Part shown: positions 12,801 to 21,307 of the stretch, one piece after another
Layout: the number at the start of each line of letters is the position of its first letter
Numbering within the stretch: position 1 is the first letter of the stretch
NCBI GenBank assembly: GCA_023634235.1
Contig: JAMKCF010000001.1
Coordinates: 29,864,920 to 29,928,919 of the forward strand
Length of the DNA: 64,000 nucleotides
Source of the DNA: Pisaster brevispinus
Lineage: Eukaryota > Echinodermata > Asteroidea > Forcipulatida > Asteriidae
Direction of reading: 5' to 3'
Notes under the pieces: generated by a model
What the model saw: only the letters and a program-made list of their open reading frames with translations
Told to the model about the DNA's origin: nothing
Databases searched by the model: none
Made by a program: the position numbers and the translations under genes

Positions 12801-15582
12801 GAGGATTTTTTTTGGGGGGGCGCACTTCTGTACAAGAGTGGATGCGATGTTTGAAGCTGTGCATGGTGTGGAAGTAAGAAGTAACTTGTAAACTTGCGGG
12901 TACAACCGTGTGAACAATCTGTTTTTTGGGAGGAGTGTTGGCTCTGAAAAGAGCCAGTGTGGTCTCAACATTTTTGACCAGTATACTCTGCTCGTCCTCA
13001 GGAAAAGAGTGTGTTCACATGGTGCTATTTATATAAACTGGTCTTATAAATCGAACACAGCTCCACAGACATTAAATAAAGAAATCATGAGTTTTGTAAC
13101 ACCCGGTTCAGACAGGTGCTCTAGAGTCGTGCCGAACCAAATTATTGAATTAAGTACATGAAAAGTTTGACGTCTTAAACAGTTAGGAGCGACTGGATGC
13201 GCTGGAAGGTGAAAGATCGACTGTTGCAGTCGTTTGGTACGACTCTGGAGCGTCTTGGTTTCAGACGTTGATCTTGTCATGAGCCAAACCTAATGTAATT
13301 TTATGTTAAGTTCGATTGTTTGAAACCAAAATTTTATTTGGGTTGACCTAGAGTCGCTCCTGATCTATTTGGTTCGGCGCAACTCTGGAGCGCCTGTCTG
13401 AACCGGGTGTAAGAGGCCCTCGGGTGTGATGAGGGAGCTACGCAAGAACTGCGCATTATTGCTGCACTATTATAATGGGTTTTGTATTTTGTTGTAGGAG
13501 ATTTCCTCATCAGAGTGTTCAGCTGACGTCTGACGGCTCCATCCTGGTGGGCTCTGCCCTCGTCAAGGTGAGGGGAATCGTCTCGTACAAATTTTCACAA
13601 ATGTGTACCATAGAGGGCGTCATTTACCAAGCGTTAATTTTGTTTTGTTTATTTGGGGTTATAACATACTTGCCAACTGTTCTGGGTTAATTTGAATCGC
13701 CCCAATTTTTAAGATTTTCCATACAATTTGTCAAAATGAGAAAAAGAAAAAGAAAACACGAGGGTGCTATTTAGCCGTCAGTTGGCGACAAATTTAGAAG
13801 AGCAGGCGCTATATTTTTCAGGTTGCATCACTGTAGACTATTTTACAAACACTTGTTGCGAGCGACTTAGCCGACGAATAAGGTTCTTTATCACACAGAG
13901 TCACAACCCTGCCATTTTTGGCGAGATGCGAAGCAGAGTAAGCTTATGTAATGACAATTTGCGTCCGTTTGTTTGTCCGTCCGGCCGTCCGCATGTTAAG
14001 GTTTAGCATCAAGCTTCACCATTTTTGTTTTAGTTGTTTTATGGAATCTAAAAACCGTAAGTGAAGTCATTGGTCTTCTATCGGGCGACTGCCATTCATA
14101 AATTTCACAGTAAACCCTTTCATTGTTAACCATTGCTAGACGTTGTTTTTGACTACTTATGAAATGGCTGCCGCTGCCCTTGTCGGGCCGCGTAACTAGG
14201 CTAGTGCGCTCTCTAGTTCCTATATATAACTCTATGGCCACAACACACCATGAGAAGCAATTATAGTTAAGTGTCTATCTCAAGGACATGAGTGTCATCG
14301 CAACCGGGATTCGAACCCACACTCTCTGATGAGTCAGCCAACAGACCTTAAGTCTGGCTCACTTGAATACTGAAGCCACGACACACTATCTCTCAAATAT
14401 TTGTATTAATTTTGTCTTCCTAGGTATCGAGTGAGGGAGAAGATGCATTGGATCTCCTGGTCTCCTGGCCATACCAGGTATGACCTTTTTTTCCATCTAA
14501 CTTTAAATTTCCAAAATGACTTTCAACAGTAATGTATAGACCTCTAGACATGACGTCATCGTCCAGTGCAGTCTTTTTGGTGATCACCAGTGTGGATTTG
14601 AGTAGCATGTAACTGTTAAATTTAGCTGGCGCACTGAGCAAGATGCAATATTGAGCCAACTTTTTGGGGCATTTGATTTTTCTGATTTTACGTTAAATGC
14701 GAGGTTGAAACTTTCAAAATATTGTATCTCACTTTTAATACCTCGGATGTACACACAAAATAAGTATGCGGCAAGATACAATGTTTTGGCACCGAGGATT
14801 TTTGCACAAAAGCAAAAGGTTGTCGTGACAATGTTTTATCAACATATATTAACTGACAAACATGGATTACACATTTTTTTTTTTTTATTTTAGTCATGTT
14901 GAGAATATTCTGATATTCAAAACAATTAAACCGGGTGAGATTGAGAGTTTCTATACAGTCAGAAATTCGGATGAAACTTTGGCTAAATTGATAATTTAGG
15001 GTTGAACAAAGACAAATTTACTAGAGCAGGACTTGAACCTGGGACCTCCAAATCAATGGGCTGGTGCTCAACCAACTGAGCTATCTATCCCTAAAGTTAA
15101 CAGGCTCCCTATTTTGTCACTATCTTTGTTTCGGGGTCCCAGTCAGAGGCCATACAACCTGTAACTGCCGTATAGCCAGGATCACACCTAAGTTTAAATT
15201 ACAACCCAGTCAGGTTCTCTTGTGGTTTATTACTTGATATGAAAGGTCCAAGAACGATGAAACCAGAGATTGGAACATTTCTTTACAGTCAGAAATTCGG
15301 ATAAAACTTTGGCGAACTATATAATAGGGCCCTTTTTAGGACGCTAGGTGGCAGCAGACGTACCAGGTAAAATCCATTGTTCTCGTGTAATGTACGCATG
15401 CTCAGAACTACATAGACAATGGAAATTTACCTGGTGAGTCTGCTGCCACCTAGTGTTCCAAAGTCTCCCATTACGCAAACGTTTTATTCTTTCCTTCTCT
15501 TTTCTGTGTACAGGATGAAGACCTAGGTAGCACATTGTTCACCGTCTTACAACATGGGTTTGCATCACATGTCGATACGTAA
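773..15582 (+). CDS. INTS11: INTS11 (Integrator complex subunit 11), 3' two thirds, 13 exons
   Basis: Catalytic endonuclease of the nuclear Integrator complex, which cleaves snRNA 3' ends and nascent promoter-proximal transcripts; a CPSF73 relative of the metallo-beta-lactamase/beta-CASP family. Thirteen exons join in frame: 773-853, 1874-1996, 2768-2822, 3896-3991, 4969-5181, 6380-6417, 7482-7606, 8367-8477, 10133-10197, 11658-11785, 13498-13567, 14424-14477, 15514-15582. They give about 408 residues, against 600 for human INTS11, so roughly the first 190 residues, with the HxHxDH zinc motif, lie upstream of the window. Visible landmarks are the beta-CASP motif A acid in [10 protein letters not shown], the RNA-nuclease core [15 protein letters not shown], the motif B His in SAHAD, the motif C His in [11 protein letters not shown], and a divergent C-terminal domain that in other animals contacts INTS9. 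All catalytic positions that can be seen are intact, so the gene looks functional. Intron 8 carries a large minisatellite and intron 4 a broken copy of exon 5. Confidence 0.97.
854..1873. other. INTS11 intron, nothing further recognised
   Basis: Contains a short GT microsatellite near 1300-1320 and AG/CT-rich unique sequence. No exon, RNA gene or clear repeat family seen. Confidence 0.5.
1874..1996 (+). CDS. INTS11: INTS11 exon b
   Basis: Encodes [20 protein letters not shown] then [20 protein letters not shown]. Acceptor TAG at 1871-1873, donor GTGAGC. This is the start of the beta-CASP insertion and is very highly conserved. Confidence 0.96.
2090..2258. repeat. Foldback of SINE B tRNA-like head
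   Basis: AACAAAGACAAATTGACTGG, AGCGGGACTTGAACCA then the inverted GGTTCAAGTCCCGCTCCAGT and CAATTTGTCTTTGTTCAAA. Two SINE B heads face each other, making a palindrome. Confidence 0.8.
2768..2822 (+). CDS. INTS11: INTS11 exon c
   Basis: Encodes [19 protein letters not shown]; the Trp codon is split with the preceding exon. Acceptor CAG, donor GTATTT. Confidence 0.95.
3896..3991 (+). CDS. INTS11: INTS11 exon d
   Basis: Encodes [20 protein letters not shown] then [12 protein letters not shown]. Acceptor CCAG, donor GTAAAA; 32 whole codons. Confidence 0.96.
4448..4601 (+). pseudogene. Broken partial duplicate of INTS11 exon e with its 5' intron flank
   Basis: About 110 bp of intron flank (TTTCGTCATCGTTTTACC, AAGATGGCGGCTGG) plus the acceptor and first ~38 bp of the next exon (AFDRAYI) are repeated here about 410 bp upstream of the real exon. 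The copy begins at 4559 after TTGCAG. It has a one-base deletion after AFDRAYI that shifts the frame, then loses similarity, and has no donor at the expected place. It is best read as a decayed tandem duplication that could act as a decoy acceptor. Confidence 0.85.
4769..4853 (+). repeat. Left arm of GGGCCC MITE upstream of INTS11 exon e
   Basis: Begins GGGCCCAATTTTATAAAACC and ends GGTTACCAGCCAAA, the left half of the MITE family seen complete elsewhere (for example 27751-27942). It is complementary over about 85 bases to the half element at 5295-5412, on the other side of the exon. Confidence 0.8.
4879..4901 (+). promoter_or_regulatory. YY1-like plus CRE-like motif pair in INTS11 intron
   Basis: AAGATGGCGGC matches the YY1 consensus and is followed five bases later by a perfect palindromic CRE, TGACGTCA. 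In the decayed duplicate upstream (4485-4507) the YY1-like core is kept but the CRE has become TGACGCCA. The location about 70 bp before an exon could mark an internal promoter or may be chance; there is no direct evidence of function. Confidence 0.3.
4969..5181 (+). CDS. INTS11: INTS11 exon e (largest exon)
   Basis: Encodes [20 protein letters not shown] then [33 protein letters not shown] and up to ENRQV. 71 whole codons; acceptor CCAG, donor GTAGGT. It is flanked by oppositely oriented half-MITEs (4769-4853 and 5295-5412). Confidence 0.97.
5295..5412 (-). repeat. Inverted half of GGGCCC MITE downstream of INTS11 exon e
   Basis: Reads CATGGTAGTTTGGCTGGTAACC and ends GAAATTGGGCCC. Its reverse complement matches the arm at 4769-4853, so exon e sits inside an inverted repeat of about 85 bases. 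Confidence 0.8.
5519..5673. repeat. Foldback MITE with TTTCACAAAG ends
   Basis: The ends GGTCGATTTCACAAAG and CTTTGTGAAATCGGCCCC are inverted. The interior TATCACCATGGTGATTTACA is shared with a second copy at 44081-44229. It lies in an INTS11 intron. Confidence 0.75.
5713..6149. mobile_element. MITE with TATAGTnCGGTGGCTTA ends
   Basis: Left end TATAGTCCGGTGGCTTA and right end TAAGCCACCGCACTATTATA are inverted. Further internal inverted stretches (TCTAGAGGGGGGTGCCCGG against CCGGGCACCCCCCTCTAA) continue the arms. It fills most of the INTS11 intron before exon f. No coding capacity seen. Confidence 0.7.
6380..6417 (+). CDS. INTS11: INTS11 exon f (38-nt micro-exon)
   Basis: Encodes [12 protein letters not shown], with the following Ser codon split (AG then T). 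Acceptor CACAG, donor GTGAGA. Too short to stand out as an ORF; identified from the conserved YMSF before SAHAD. Confidence 0.92.
6774..6910 (+). repeat. tRNA-Leu-like SINE (family A) head
   Basis: GGCCGATCGGTCTACC resembles an A box and GGGTTCAAATCCCGG a B box, separated by a long variable-arm-like stretch as in Leu/Ser tRNAs. It is followed by the family body (CTAGGCACTTAACCACAATTG). Confidence 0.75.
7482..7606 (+). CDS. INTS11: INTS11 exon g
   Basis: Encodes [20 protein letters not shown] then [20 protein letters not shown] and EF. It contains the beta-CASP motif B (SAHAD) and motif C (VHGE) histidines. Acceptor ACACAG, donor GTGAGG. Confidence 0.97.
8367..8477 (+). CDS. INTS11: INTS11 exon h
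   Basis: Encodes [20 protein letters not shown] then [17 protein letters not shown]. Acceptor TTCAG, donor GTAAAC. Confidence 0.96.
8575..10045 (+). repeat. 78-bp minisatellite, about 18 copies, in INTS11 intron
   Basis: The unit contains TAGACCAAGGGGAGACCCAG, CTACCCATTTATCTAACATG and TAACACCCAGGAGGTT. Copies are very similar; central ones differ by a few substitutions while the first and last are more diverged or deleted (9975-10040). Because 78 is divisible by three, a plus-strand frame stays open at 8805-9431 as 26-residue repeats ([16 protein letters not shown]). I read this as intronic satellite, not a gene. Confidence 0.95.
10133..10197 (+). CDS. INTS11: INTS11 exon i
   Basis: Encodes [20 protein letters not shown] and GD. 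Acceptor CCAAG, donor GTAAGA. It starts the C-terminal domain (KKPRLLHG in human). Confidence 0.94.
10452..11070 (+). repeat. tRNA-Leu-like SINE A split by a GGGCCC-family MITE
   Basis: The SINE head (GTGGAGTGGTTGAGCGAACTGG) is interrupted at CTGG by a MITE at about 10486-10745 and resumes at CTGGACTCGAGCTCTGGTG with B box and body to about 11070. The MITE belongs to a longer subfamily (ACGGCCGATTTT, ATTTCATAGCGCTGCT) also present at 58680-58955. Confidence 0.8.
11658..11785 (+). CDS. INTS11: INTS11 exon j
   Basis: Encodes [20 protein letters not shown] then [20 protein letters not shown] and LK. Acceptor TTTGTAG after a T-rich tract, donor GTACGT; the last Arg codon is split. Confidence 0.93.
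11932..12305. repeat. Two consecutive GGGCCC-family MITE copies
   Basis: The first copy (11932-12114) and a second, more diverged copy (12119-12305) lie head to tail in an INTS11 intron. Both show ATGACATGGTA/TACCATGTTACAT-type centres and GTGCTTAAGCAGC arms. Confidence 0.75.
12488..12735 (+). repeat. tRNA-Leu-like SINE A copy
   Basis: GTGGTCAAGCGCAATGGAC, CTCGAGCTCTGGTGTTTTTG and GTGGGTTCGAGCCTCG mark the head; the body follows (CTTAAGCAAGATACTTCT). Confidence 0.75.
12940..12955 (-). promoter_or_regulatory. Histone-mRNA-type 3' stem-loop sequence
   Basis: On the minus strand this reads GGCTCTTTTCAGAGCC, a perfect six-pair stem with a TTTC loop, identical in form to the replication-dependent histone mRNA 3' stem-loop bound by SLBP. 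It lies in an INTS11 intron, antisense to the gene. I see no histone reading frame next to it. A related copy is at 63706-63721. Confidence 0.55.
13100..13409. mobile_element. Harbinger-like MITE, TAA target duplication
   Basis: Ends CACCCGGTTCAGACAGGTG and CGCCTGTCTGAACCGGGTG are inverted repeats extending about 40 bp. The element is bordered on both sides by TAA (13097-13099 and 13410-13412), fitting the TWA target duplication of PIF/Harbinger elements. No transposase frame. Confidence 0.8.
13498..13567 (+). CDS. INTS11: INTS11 exon k
   Basis: Encodes [20 protein letters not shown] then LVK, corresponding to the human stretch around HLPDGSVTVESVLL. Acceptor TTGTAG, donor GTGAGG. Confidence 0.92.
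14250..14392 (-). repeat. tRNA-Leu-like SINE A, minus orientation
   Basis: Reads CGGGATTCGAACCCACACTC, the complement of the B box, then the complement of the anticodon arm (CTTAAGTCTGGCTCA). It ends just before INTS11 exon l. Confidence 0.7.
14424..14477 (+). CDS. INTS11: INTS11 exon l
   Basis: Encodes [18 protein letters not shown]; the final WPYQ followed by DEDLGS matches human WTYQDEELGS. Acceptor CCTAG, donor GTATGA. Confidence 0.93.
14999..15245 (-). repeat. tRNA-like SINE (family B), minus orientation
   Basis: GGGTTGAACAAAGACAAATT is followed by GGACTTGAACCTGGGACCTC and CAACTGAGCTATCTATCCC, the complement of a tRNA with A box TAGCTCAGTTGG. The body TGCCAGTCAGAAGCCATT and GGATCACACC is shared with the other family B copies. 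Confidence 0.8.
15341..15458. mobile_element. Foldback MITE with CTCF-like motif in both arms
   Basis: Left arm ACGCTAGGTGGCAGCAGACG with ACCAGGTAAAA and right arm TTTACCTGGTGAGTCTGCTG with CCACCTAGTGTT are inverted. Each arm contains CTAGGTGGCAGCAG, close to the CTCF core consensus, in convergent orientation (15342-15357 and 15440-15455). A related half copy ends near 17080. Confidence 0.7.
15514..15582 (+). CDS. INTS11: INTS11 terminal coding exon
   Basis: Encodes [20 protein letters not shown] then DT and a TAA stop at 15580-15582. Acceptor TACAG. The end is a few residues different from the human tail (LLKKGLPQAPS) but of similar length. Confidence 0.94.
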   Translation, partial: DEDLGSTLFTVLQHGFASHVDT

Positions 15583-15599
15583 CGCCTACCGATTCCGGA

Positions 15600-15830
15600 C
15601 TTAATTTTATTTCTCCTATCATTTGGAAAGATCCAATCTTTCTCGTTCCAACAATTGTAAACTTGGGTATGGAGGGTGAACATGGACAAAACTACAGCTT
15701 TATAACAAAGGGCCTTTGAGTGCCTTCTTGTTTGTAACTTCGTCAAAAAAAATCACCAATCACAAAGAAGACGGGTTATGAGAGCAATCGACTAAAGTCA
15801 CCTTTGGTAAGGAAAGGTTTAAGTAGACCT
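15600..15830. mobile_element. Truncated piggyBac-like MITE copy
   Basis: Shares AACTTGGGTATGGAGGGTGA, ACATGGACAAAACTAC and ATCGACTAAAGTC with the complete element at 39712-40317 and keeps the right end GGTAAGGAAAGG. The left part is missing. It begins only about 20 bp after the INTS11 stop codon, so it probably forms part of that 3' UTR. Confidence 0.7.
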
Positions 15831-16026
15831 TAATGAGGAGATCGTTAGAAAAAAGTGTTAATTAAGCCTGACATTTTTGTTTCAGTGCAAAAATGTTGTA
15901 TATCCTAAAATGGCACTTAGTACGAATTTGAAATTGTCAAAATGTTGTATCTCGCCATAAATTAGCATGAATGTGCAAAAAAGAAAGAAAAGAGGTACAA
16001 TGTTTTTGCAGAGAGAATTTTCTTGT

Positions 16027-16242
16027 GAGATATGATGTTACAAAACCAAGATATGACATTACAAATCCAAGATATGACGTTACAAATCCAAGATATGACG
16101 TTACAAAACCAAGATATGACGTTACAAATCCAAGATATGACGTTACAAAACCAAGATATGACGTTACAAAACCAAGATATGAGGTTACAAAACCAAGATA
16201 TGACGTTACAAAACCAAGATATGACGTTACAAAACCAAGATG
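16027..16242 (+). repeat. 21-bp minisatellite, 10 copies
   Basis: Unit GATATGACGTTACAAAACCAA, with alternates ATCCAA and ACATTAC. Being divisible by three, it keeps several frames open and gives spurious ORFs on both strands (RYDVTKP repeats). Confidence 0.95.
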
Positions 16243-16687
16243 CAACACTTTTGCACTGTCGCGACAAAGTGTTGATCCTGACAGAGTCTACCTTAAAAGT
16301 TTTTTCTTTGTCTTTTGGAAAGACTCTGCTGGGGTCAAAACTTGAGGTCAGTCCCCATCTTCAAAGTTGATTTGTAGGCAAGAATGCCATGTAAATAGTA
16401 GCGGCAGAGCCAGGACTTTTTCGATGGGGGGCATTGCTTTGAAGTTGGGGGGCGGGGGCAAGGAGAATGGGTTTGTCAGTGGGGGGTGGGGTGGGTCATG
16501 CTTTTGTTTTGGAAGTGGGACGCTGCAGTGGGCAACCATACTCTTATGGCATTTTAATGCCGCGATAGCGATCCCGATTGCGATTTTTGATGATACAAAA
16601 ACGCATTTCCCTCTTTTTTCCCCTTCTTTTTCTGTGAGCATTTTTTGGTGTCGACTTTTTTCATGGGGGGCACTGGGAATTTTGTGG

Positions 16688-16745
16688 GGGGTTTGTTTGT
16701 TTGTTTGTTTGTTTGTTTGTTTGTTTGTTTGTTTGTTTGTTTGTT
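16688..16745 (+). repeat. (GTTT)n microsatellite
   Basis: About 14 uninterrupted copies of GTTT, followed within 600 bp by a 24-base T run at 17291-17314. Confidence 0.95.
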
Positions 16746-16979
16746 AAGATGATCTTCCCATCAAGGGAACTTGGCAAACTCTCACAGGGGAATATAAACA
16801 CCAAGCTGGCAACACAGCCGATCTCTCTCATACAAACACTGGTTTAACGTCTGTGATTATGAGTTCAACAAATCAAGAAACTGAGTTTCAGTGTTACTAG
16901 GCGACAATACTTATTCTAGTCGATGAGAAATCAGCGGCTGACTTGGTAGGATTCGAACCCACAACCTTGTGATTGCCCT

Positions 16980-17085
16980 ATACCAGGTACAATGATCGTT
17001 CTATCAAGTGTGTGCGTGCTCAAGAGTACGTAAACAATGGACGAAAAAATACCTGGTGTGTCTGCTGCCACCTAGCATGTCCAAG
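16980..17085. mobile_element. Second, partial CTCF-motif MITE copy
   Basis: Contains ACCAGGTACAATGATCGTTC on the left and TACCTGGTGTGTCTGCTGCC then ACCTAGCATGTCC on the right. Only the right arm keeps the CTCF-like motif (17062-17077). Confidence 0.6.
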
Positions 17086-17290
17086 TCTACAGTTTCAAAA
17101 AGTACAATAAATATATATACATGAAACATATTTTGTGTATTTCTGAGTAGTTCTTGAAATCTCTGCAATTGATTGTCTTTGACTCTCTGTGGTCCTTTCT
17201 CTGTAGACTAACGGTGTATAAATTCTCACCTATATTAAAACGTGCATAATTTGTACAGAATTAATGGGAGATTTAATAGTAGTAATAGTT

Positions 17291-17545
17291 TTTTTTTTTT
17301 TTTTTTTTTTTTTTAATGAGATATCGCCCAACTCACAATGCCGGACGGCCACTTCAAGGTGAGGGCTACACTTATCTGATTTAGGCTGTCAACCCAGATC
17401 AACTGTCACCAGAGGCACGTTGCCACCTACATGTACTCCTGGGGCTGAAACAGGGTTACCCACTTCACAGTCCTTAAGGATGTAGGCATGGGTATCATCC
17501 ACTAGGAGCCTGGCTGGTAGAGCAGAATGCACTACCTTCCCAACT
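17291..17545 (-). repeat. SINE A body, minus orientation, with T-run tail
   Basis: A long T run followed by GAGATATCGCCCAACTCACA, TGTCAACCCAGATCAACTG and ACCTACATGTACTCCTGG is the reverse complement of the 3' body of the full-length SINE at 30733-31107. The T run corresponds to its A tail. Confidence 0.8.
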
Positions 17546-17599
17546 TGAAGTGGCTTGTACTGTAAGGCACTCAAATCCGTCACCCTGTGAAGCTCATGG

Positions 17600-18120
17600 C
17601 ACTCCAACTGTATTACCCCTAGCCTTTTGTCAAGGCCTTTGTGGCTTGGACAGCTTTGTAAGCAGTGGAGTGACTGGAACAGGAGAACAGGCGTGTGAGC
17701 CGAGTGGCGAAGCCAAGAGGGCCTTTTCCAATTTGTTTGCGTTTTGGGGTTTTTTGTTTTTGATGAATTATTCATAAAGTATGCAAAATGCATTATTTAT
17801 AACTTGTATGCAAACAAGTATCTGATGATACACACGATGAGAGGTTCACTATTTTGAATATTTGTTAATTTGCATAATTTGTTAATGTATGCTGACCCCC
17901 GTCACTTCTGATTGGTTTGGACTTTTGCTACCGTTTGGGTAGCAAAAATTGAGATTTTAAAGAAAAACATTAGAAACCGAAAACAAGTTGGAAAAGGCTC
18001 TTGTGGTTTCACCACTCGCATGCGTGGTCTCCCCTTCCAGTCGCTTGGAATTGCAGCTCTACGAAGCTGTCCAAGCCACGAAGGCCTTGACAAAAGGCTG
18101 TAATACCCCCGGTCGCTGGG
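17600..18120. repeat. Long foldback (about 150-bp arms)
   Basis: Left arm CCTTTTGTCAAGGCCTTTGT, GGCTTGGACAGCTTTGTA and GAGGGCCTTTTCCAATTTGT; right arm AACAAGTTGGAAAAGGCTC, CGAAGCTGTCCAAGCCACGA and AGGCCTTGACAAAAGGC. The arms are separated by about 190 bp of AT-rich sequence. Confidence 0.75.
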
Positions 18121-18249
18121 CCAATTATTTCATTCCTTAAACCATCTCAGCTCCCTGGGGAGTGTATACAGCCTGTGCTGCCAAGCATGTAGCTGCGCAC
18201 AAAGCTAAATCAATCACAAGAACCATCTCTGCCCTCACAGGTACCCAAT

Positions 18250-18395
18250 TACTCCTTGGTGAAGAGAAGCAATTATAGTCAAGTGTCTTGGTCAAGCACA
18301 CAAGTGCCATGACCAGGATTCGAACCCACACCTTGATGACTCAGCAACTAGAACTTAAAGTCCGATACTCTAAACTGCTGGGCCACTATGCTTCA
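18250..18395 (-). repeat. tRNA-Leu-like SINE A, minus orientation
   Basis: AAGCAATTATAGTCAAGTG, then AGGATTCGAACCCACACC and AGTCCGATACTC, the complement of B box and anticodon arm. Confidence 0.65.
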
Positions 18396-21307
18396 AGTAG
18401 GCTTAATAAACCACAAGAAGAACTGATGGGGGTAAATTTAGTTCAATTCCTGGGTGAACAAAGAAAACACAGTTTATTGAACTTGCCGTAGCAGATTAAC
18501 AATCAATGTGCTGTTTTGTTTGGTGTACTTTTTGTTCTTTTGCGAACTTCAAGCCACTGTCTTTAATCCCTTTCTAAATGTACTTGGTCATGATAATTTG
18601 TTTGCTTAAAAAAAAAAAAAAAATAATAATAATAATGTTTCCCCCCTTCCCCCGAAAAAAACAATTAGATAAATAAAAACAGTGAGAATTTTTAAGTTGT
18701 GGTTGGTTTTTGATGCACGAAAACGAGGTTTGTCATGATCTGGTGGAATCCACGAGGTAGTAAAAAAAAACCTCATGGATGGAATGGCCTATATACCTAG
18801 GAGTCTCAAAACTTTCTGAATTTTCATTGAAAACAATTAGCATAAAATATATTTGACTCAACTACCTATTGAGGGCGCACTTTAAATATTTAACAAATCT
18901 GGTTAAAAATTATAAGTTCACTCGCGCGTGTTTCACAAGTTGAGCAACTTTCTTCTCGTTCTGTTGTGAAACTGGTCAAAGTAGAAGGTGAGTTATTCTG
19001 TAACATTTACAGTGAAGATGGGAGGATTTCATTTTCAGTTGATTGAGATGTTTCTGCTCCTCAATTGGAATAATATTTTGATTGGATCGGCCGTGTGCTG
19101 TCAAGCAATGCGGATCGCGGCGATTTGCACAAACTTGCTTTGTGGAGACAACTCGACCGACGAACGGGATACAAAGTTTTCTTATTAAAATGGTTGCACA
19201 ATACTACATGAATAACACAGGGAGTAAATAAAGAGGTACTCTGCTGTACACCTACATTTGCCTAATGTAGGCTAGTTTTAATACATATAATTAAATAACT
19301 TACTATATTAAATATAAAATAGGCCTATATTTTAATTAATAATTGTTATTGAAATCGATACGTTGTATTGTAGTTGTACCTATCATGCCGGTGTCATGCC
19401 AATTCTACAGATGGAGAAAGTTGACTATTTTTACGAAAAAAACATTTTTAACCCGTGAAAAATATGTATGCACGATGGTTCCAATCAGTTTTAAACGTGT
19501 TTCCAGATACACTCTAACTACAAGTACAACCATTGTATTTGATGGTATTTTAAACTTGTTGTCTTGAGTTGTCTTGACTTGTCTTTACTCTTTGAGTTGT
19601 CGTGAATTGGGCCTGTTGACGCTAATTAGTATGACTGATCCAGTGTTCTCCAACTGTGAAAAATAAAGGTTGGTGCTGGGTGTGTGTAGTGAAAACTGCG
19701 AGGGGGTACGTACAATGCAAGCGCGAAGCGCGAAGCCCCTGCGGTTTGGGGTGCTGTCAATCTGGTAGTCCAGGGCTCACGGGCTACCGGGCTACCAGCA
19801 ATTTCGACCCCCTACTCCCCACAGGCAGCAGCCTGCCAGCGACCACTTTTCACGGAACGAGGGATGCATCTGGTTACCAGACGATCACAGCTAATGTCGA
19901 TAAGGCAAAATAATCAGAACCAGACTAAAATAGTTTGCCATGCAGCGGGGCGACTCAGCTGCGATAAGTATGATGCAACGAAGTACAATGTATAGGCCGT
20001 GTCGCTCCACGCTGGAAACTTTATGACAGGCAGATAGGTAGACCGCAAGAACGGCGTGAAACTTTGGTTTTAATAGAAAGTACTGAGGTCTTTCTTGTTT
20101 CTAAACTGTTTCTGTTGTAAATTTACAATGCAGAATCAAAAAATGTAAACGTGGCGGCAAAATTTTAAAACTTGGCGGTGATTATAAAGCGTGGCGTGCG
20201 CCGCAGAAAGCGTGGCAGTGCGCCACGTCTTTTCTATAGGTTAGAGAACACTGCTGATCATGCCTATAACTATAGTTAAAGTAAATAAAATTATTAAAAA
20301 ATTGACAAATATCATTATAATAGAATGTGGTTTTTGATTTGAATTGAACATGTTGAAGGTATAAATGATTTTTCGAATAGAAACTCGTGTAATTTAATGT
20401 GGAGGGTGCATCAAAACCATTGGCAAATTTATGAACGATTATGAGTGCTGATTCGATTTGCTGAAACGGTGGCATTACCTGTCTAGTCTTTTTCAAGTCA
20501 TTGCGTAGCCGCCAACAGCATGGTCTCAACCGTCTGTGAAGCACAGTTCTTAGGAAATGTTATCTTGTTAACGAAAAAATTACACAACGTGTAGGCTTTA
20601 TTTTACAAAAATGACACCAATTTGGATCAACAGAAAGATGATTTTATTTTGTAACATAAGAGTTTGTCTTCTTTATTTTGTTTTGTTTTGTTTGTTTGAG
20701 GGAATTTTTTTGGCGGGGTGTTTGCGCAAAGTCAAAATGCTGTGACGGCGACGCATTGTATTTTATCCTATGCTCCGTTTTGCGAATTATTTTTTTAAAA
20801 ACCTTAGAATTTGTATCCAAAACAGATGGTTACACGTGTAACAGCCTGTTTCAGAAACGGTCAGCTGTCTTTTTACACTGTTAAATTTAGTTTTTGCCAA
20901 GATGCCTGCCAATTTTTACAAAAAAAGTGCTGTGGTGCCCTTTAAACGCTAGCGAAATTGCTGCGATTGCCCTTCAAATTCTAGTTAAAGCACGGCAATT
21001 ATTGCCCTGCCCTTTTGAATACAAAGTTCGATGCCTGCATGTAAATTAGTGGGTTTTTTATGTTCTGAAGTTGGTTTTTCAGGTCTACTAAAACTTGTTG
21101 CCGGCAGTTGTCGCCAGCGTCGATAGTTGTCTTCTTTCACTAGTGCAACCCCTTCCTGACCGTGATACATTTAATTTGTCAGAAAAGTTTAGGATCAAGA
21201 TCATTCTTTGTGAAGTTTGACAGAACCTAAAACAGGACCGTTTGACGTCTTTATCATTTACAGGTTAGAGAGCACACCACACCTGACGCACTATTTTGGC
21301 ATCCACA

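Larger units (their letters stand above)
15583..21307. other. INTS11-NUP62 spacer
   Basis: 5.7 kb without a recognisable gene. It holds the INTS11 3' UTR (polyadenylation site not pinned; a candidate AATAAA is at 17106), a piggyBac-like fragment, a 21-bp minisatellite, a (GTTT)n run, SINE A fragments, a foldback pair and AT-rich unique sequence at 18600-21200. The NUP62 promoter and leader must lie at the right end but I cannot place a start site; an acceptor-like TTTACAG at 21257-21263 suggests a spliced leader. Confidence 0.6.

Noticed and set aside
15937..16370. Repeat ORFs on both strands (RYDVTKP and YLGFVTS types)
   Set aside because: Produced by the 21-bp minisatellite; no conserved domain and open in several frames at once.
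20182..20544. 120-residue minus-strand ORF
   Set aside because: AT-rich, no recognisable domain, no exon-like flanks; likely chance.
21296..21307. Upstream non-ATG start (TTG) for NUP62
   Set aside because: The first ATG in frame at 21308 gives a normal N-terminus; a TTG start is not expected in an animal mRNA.
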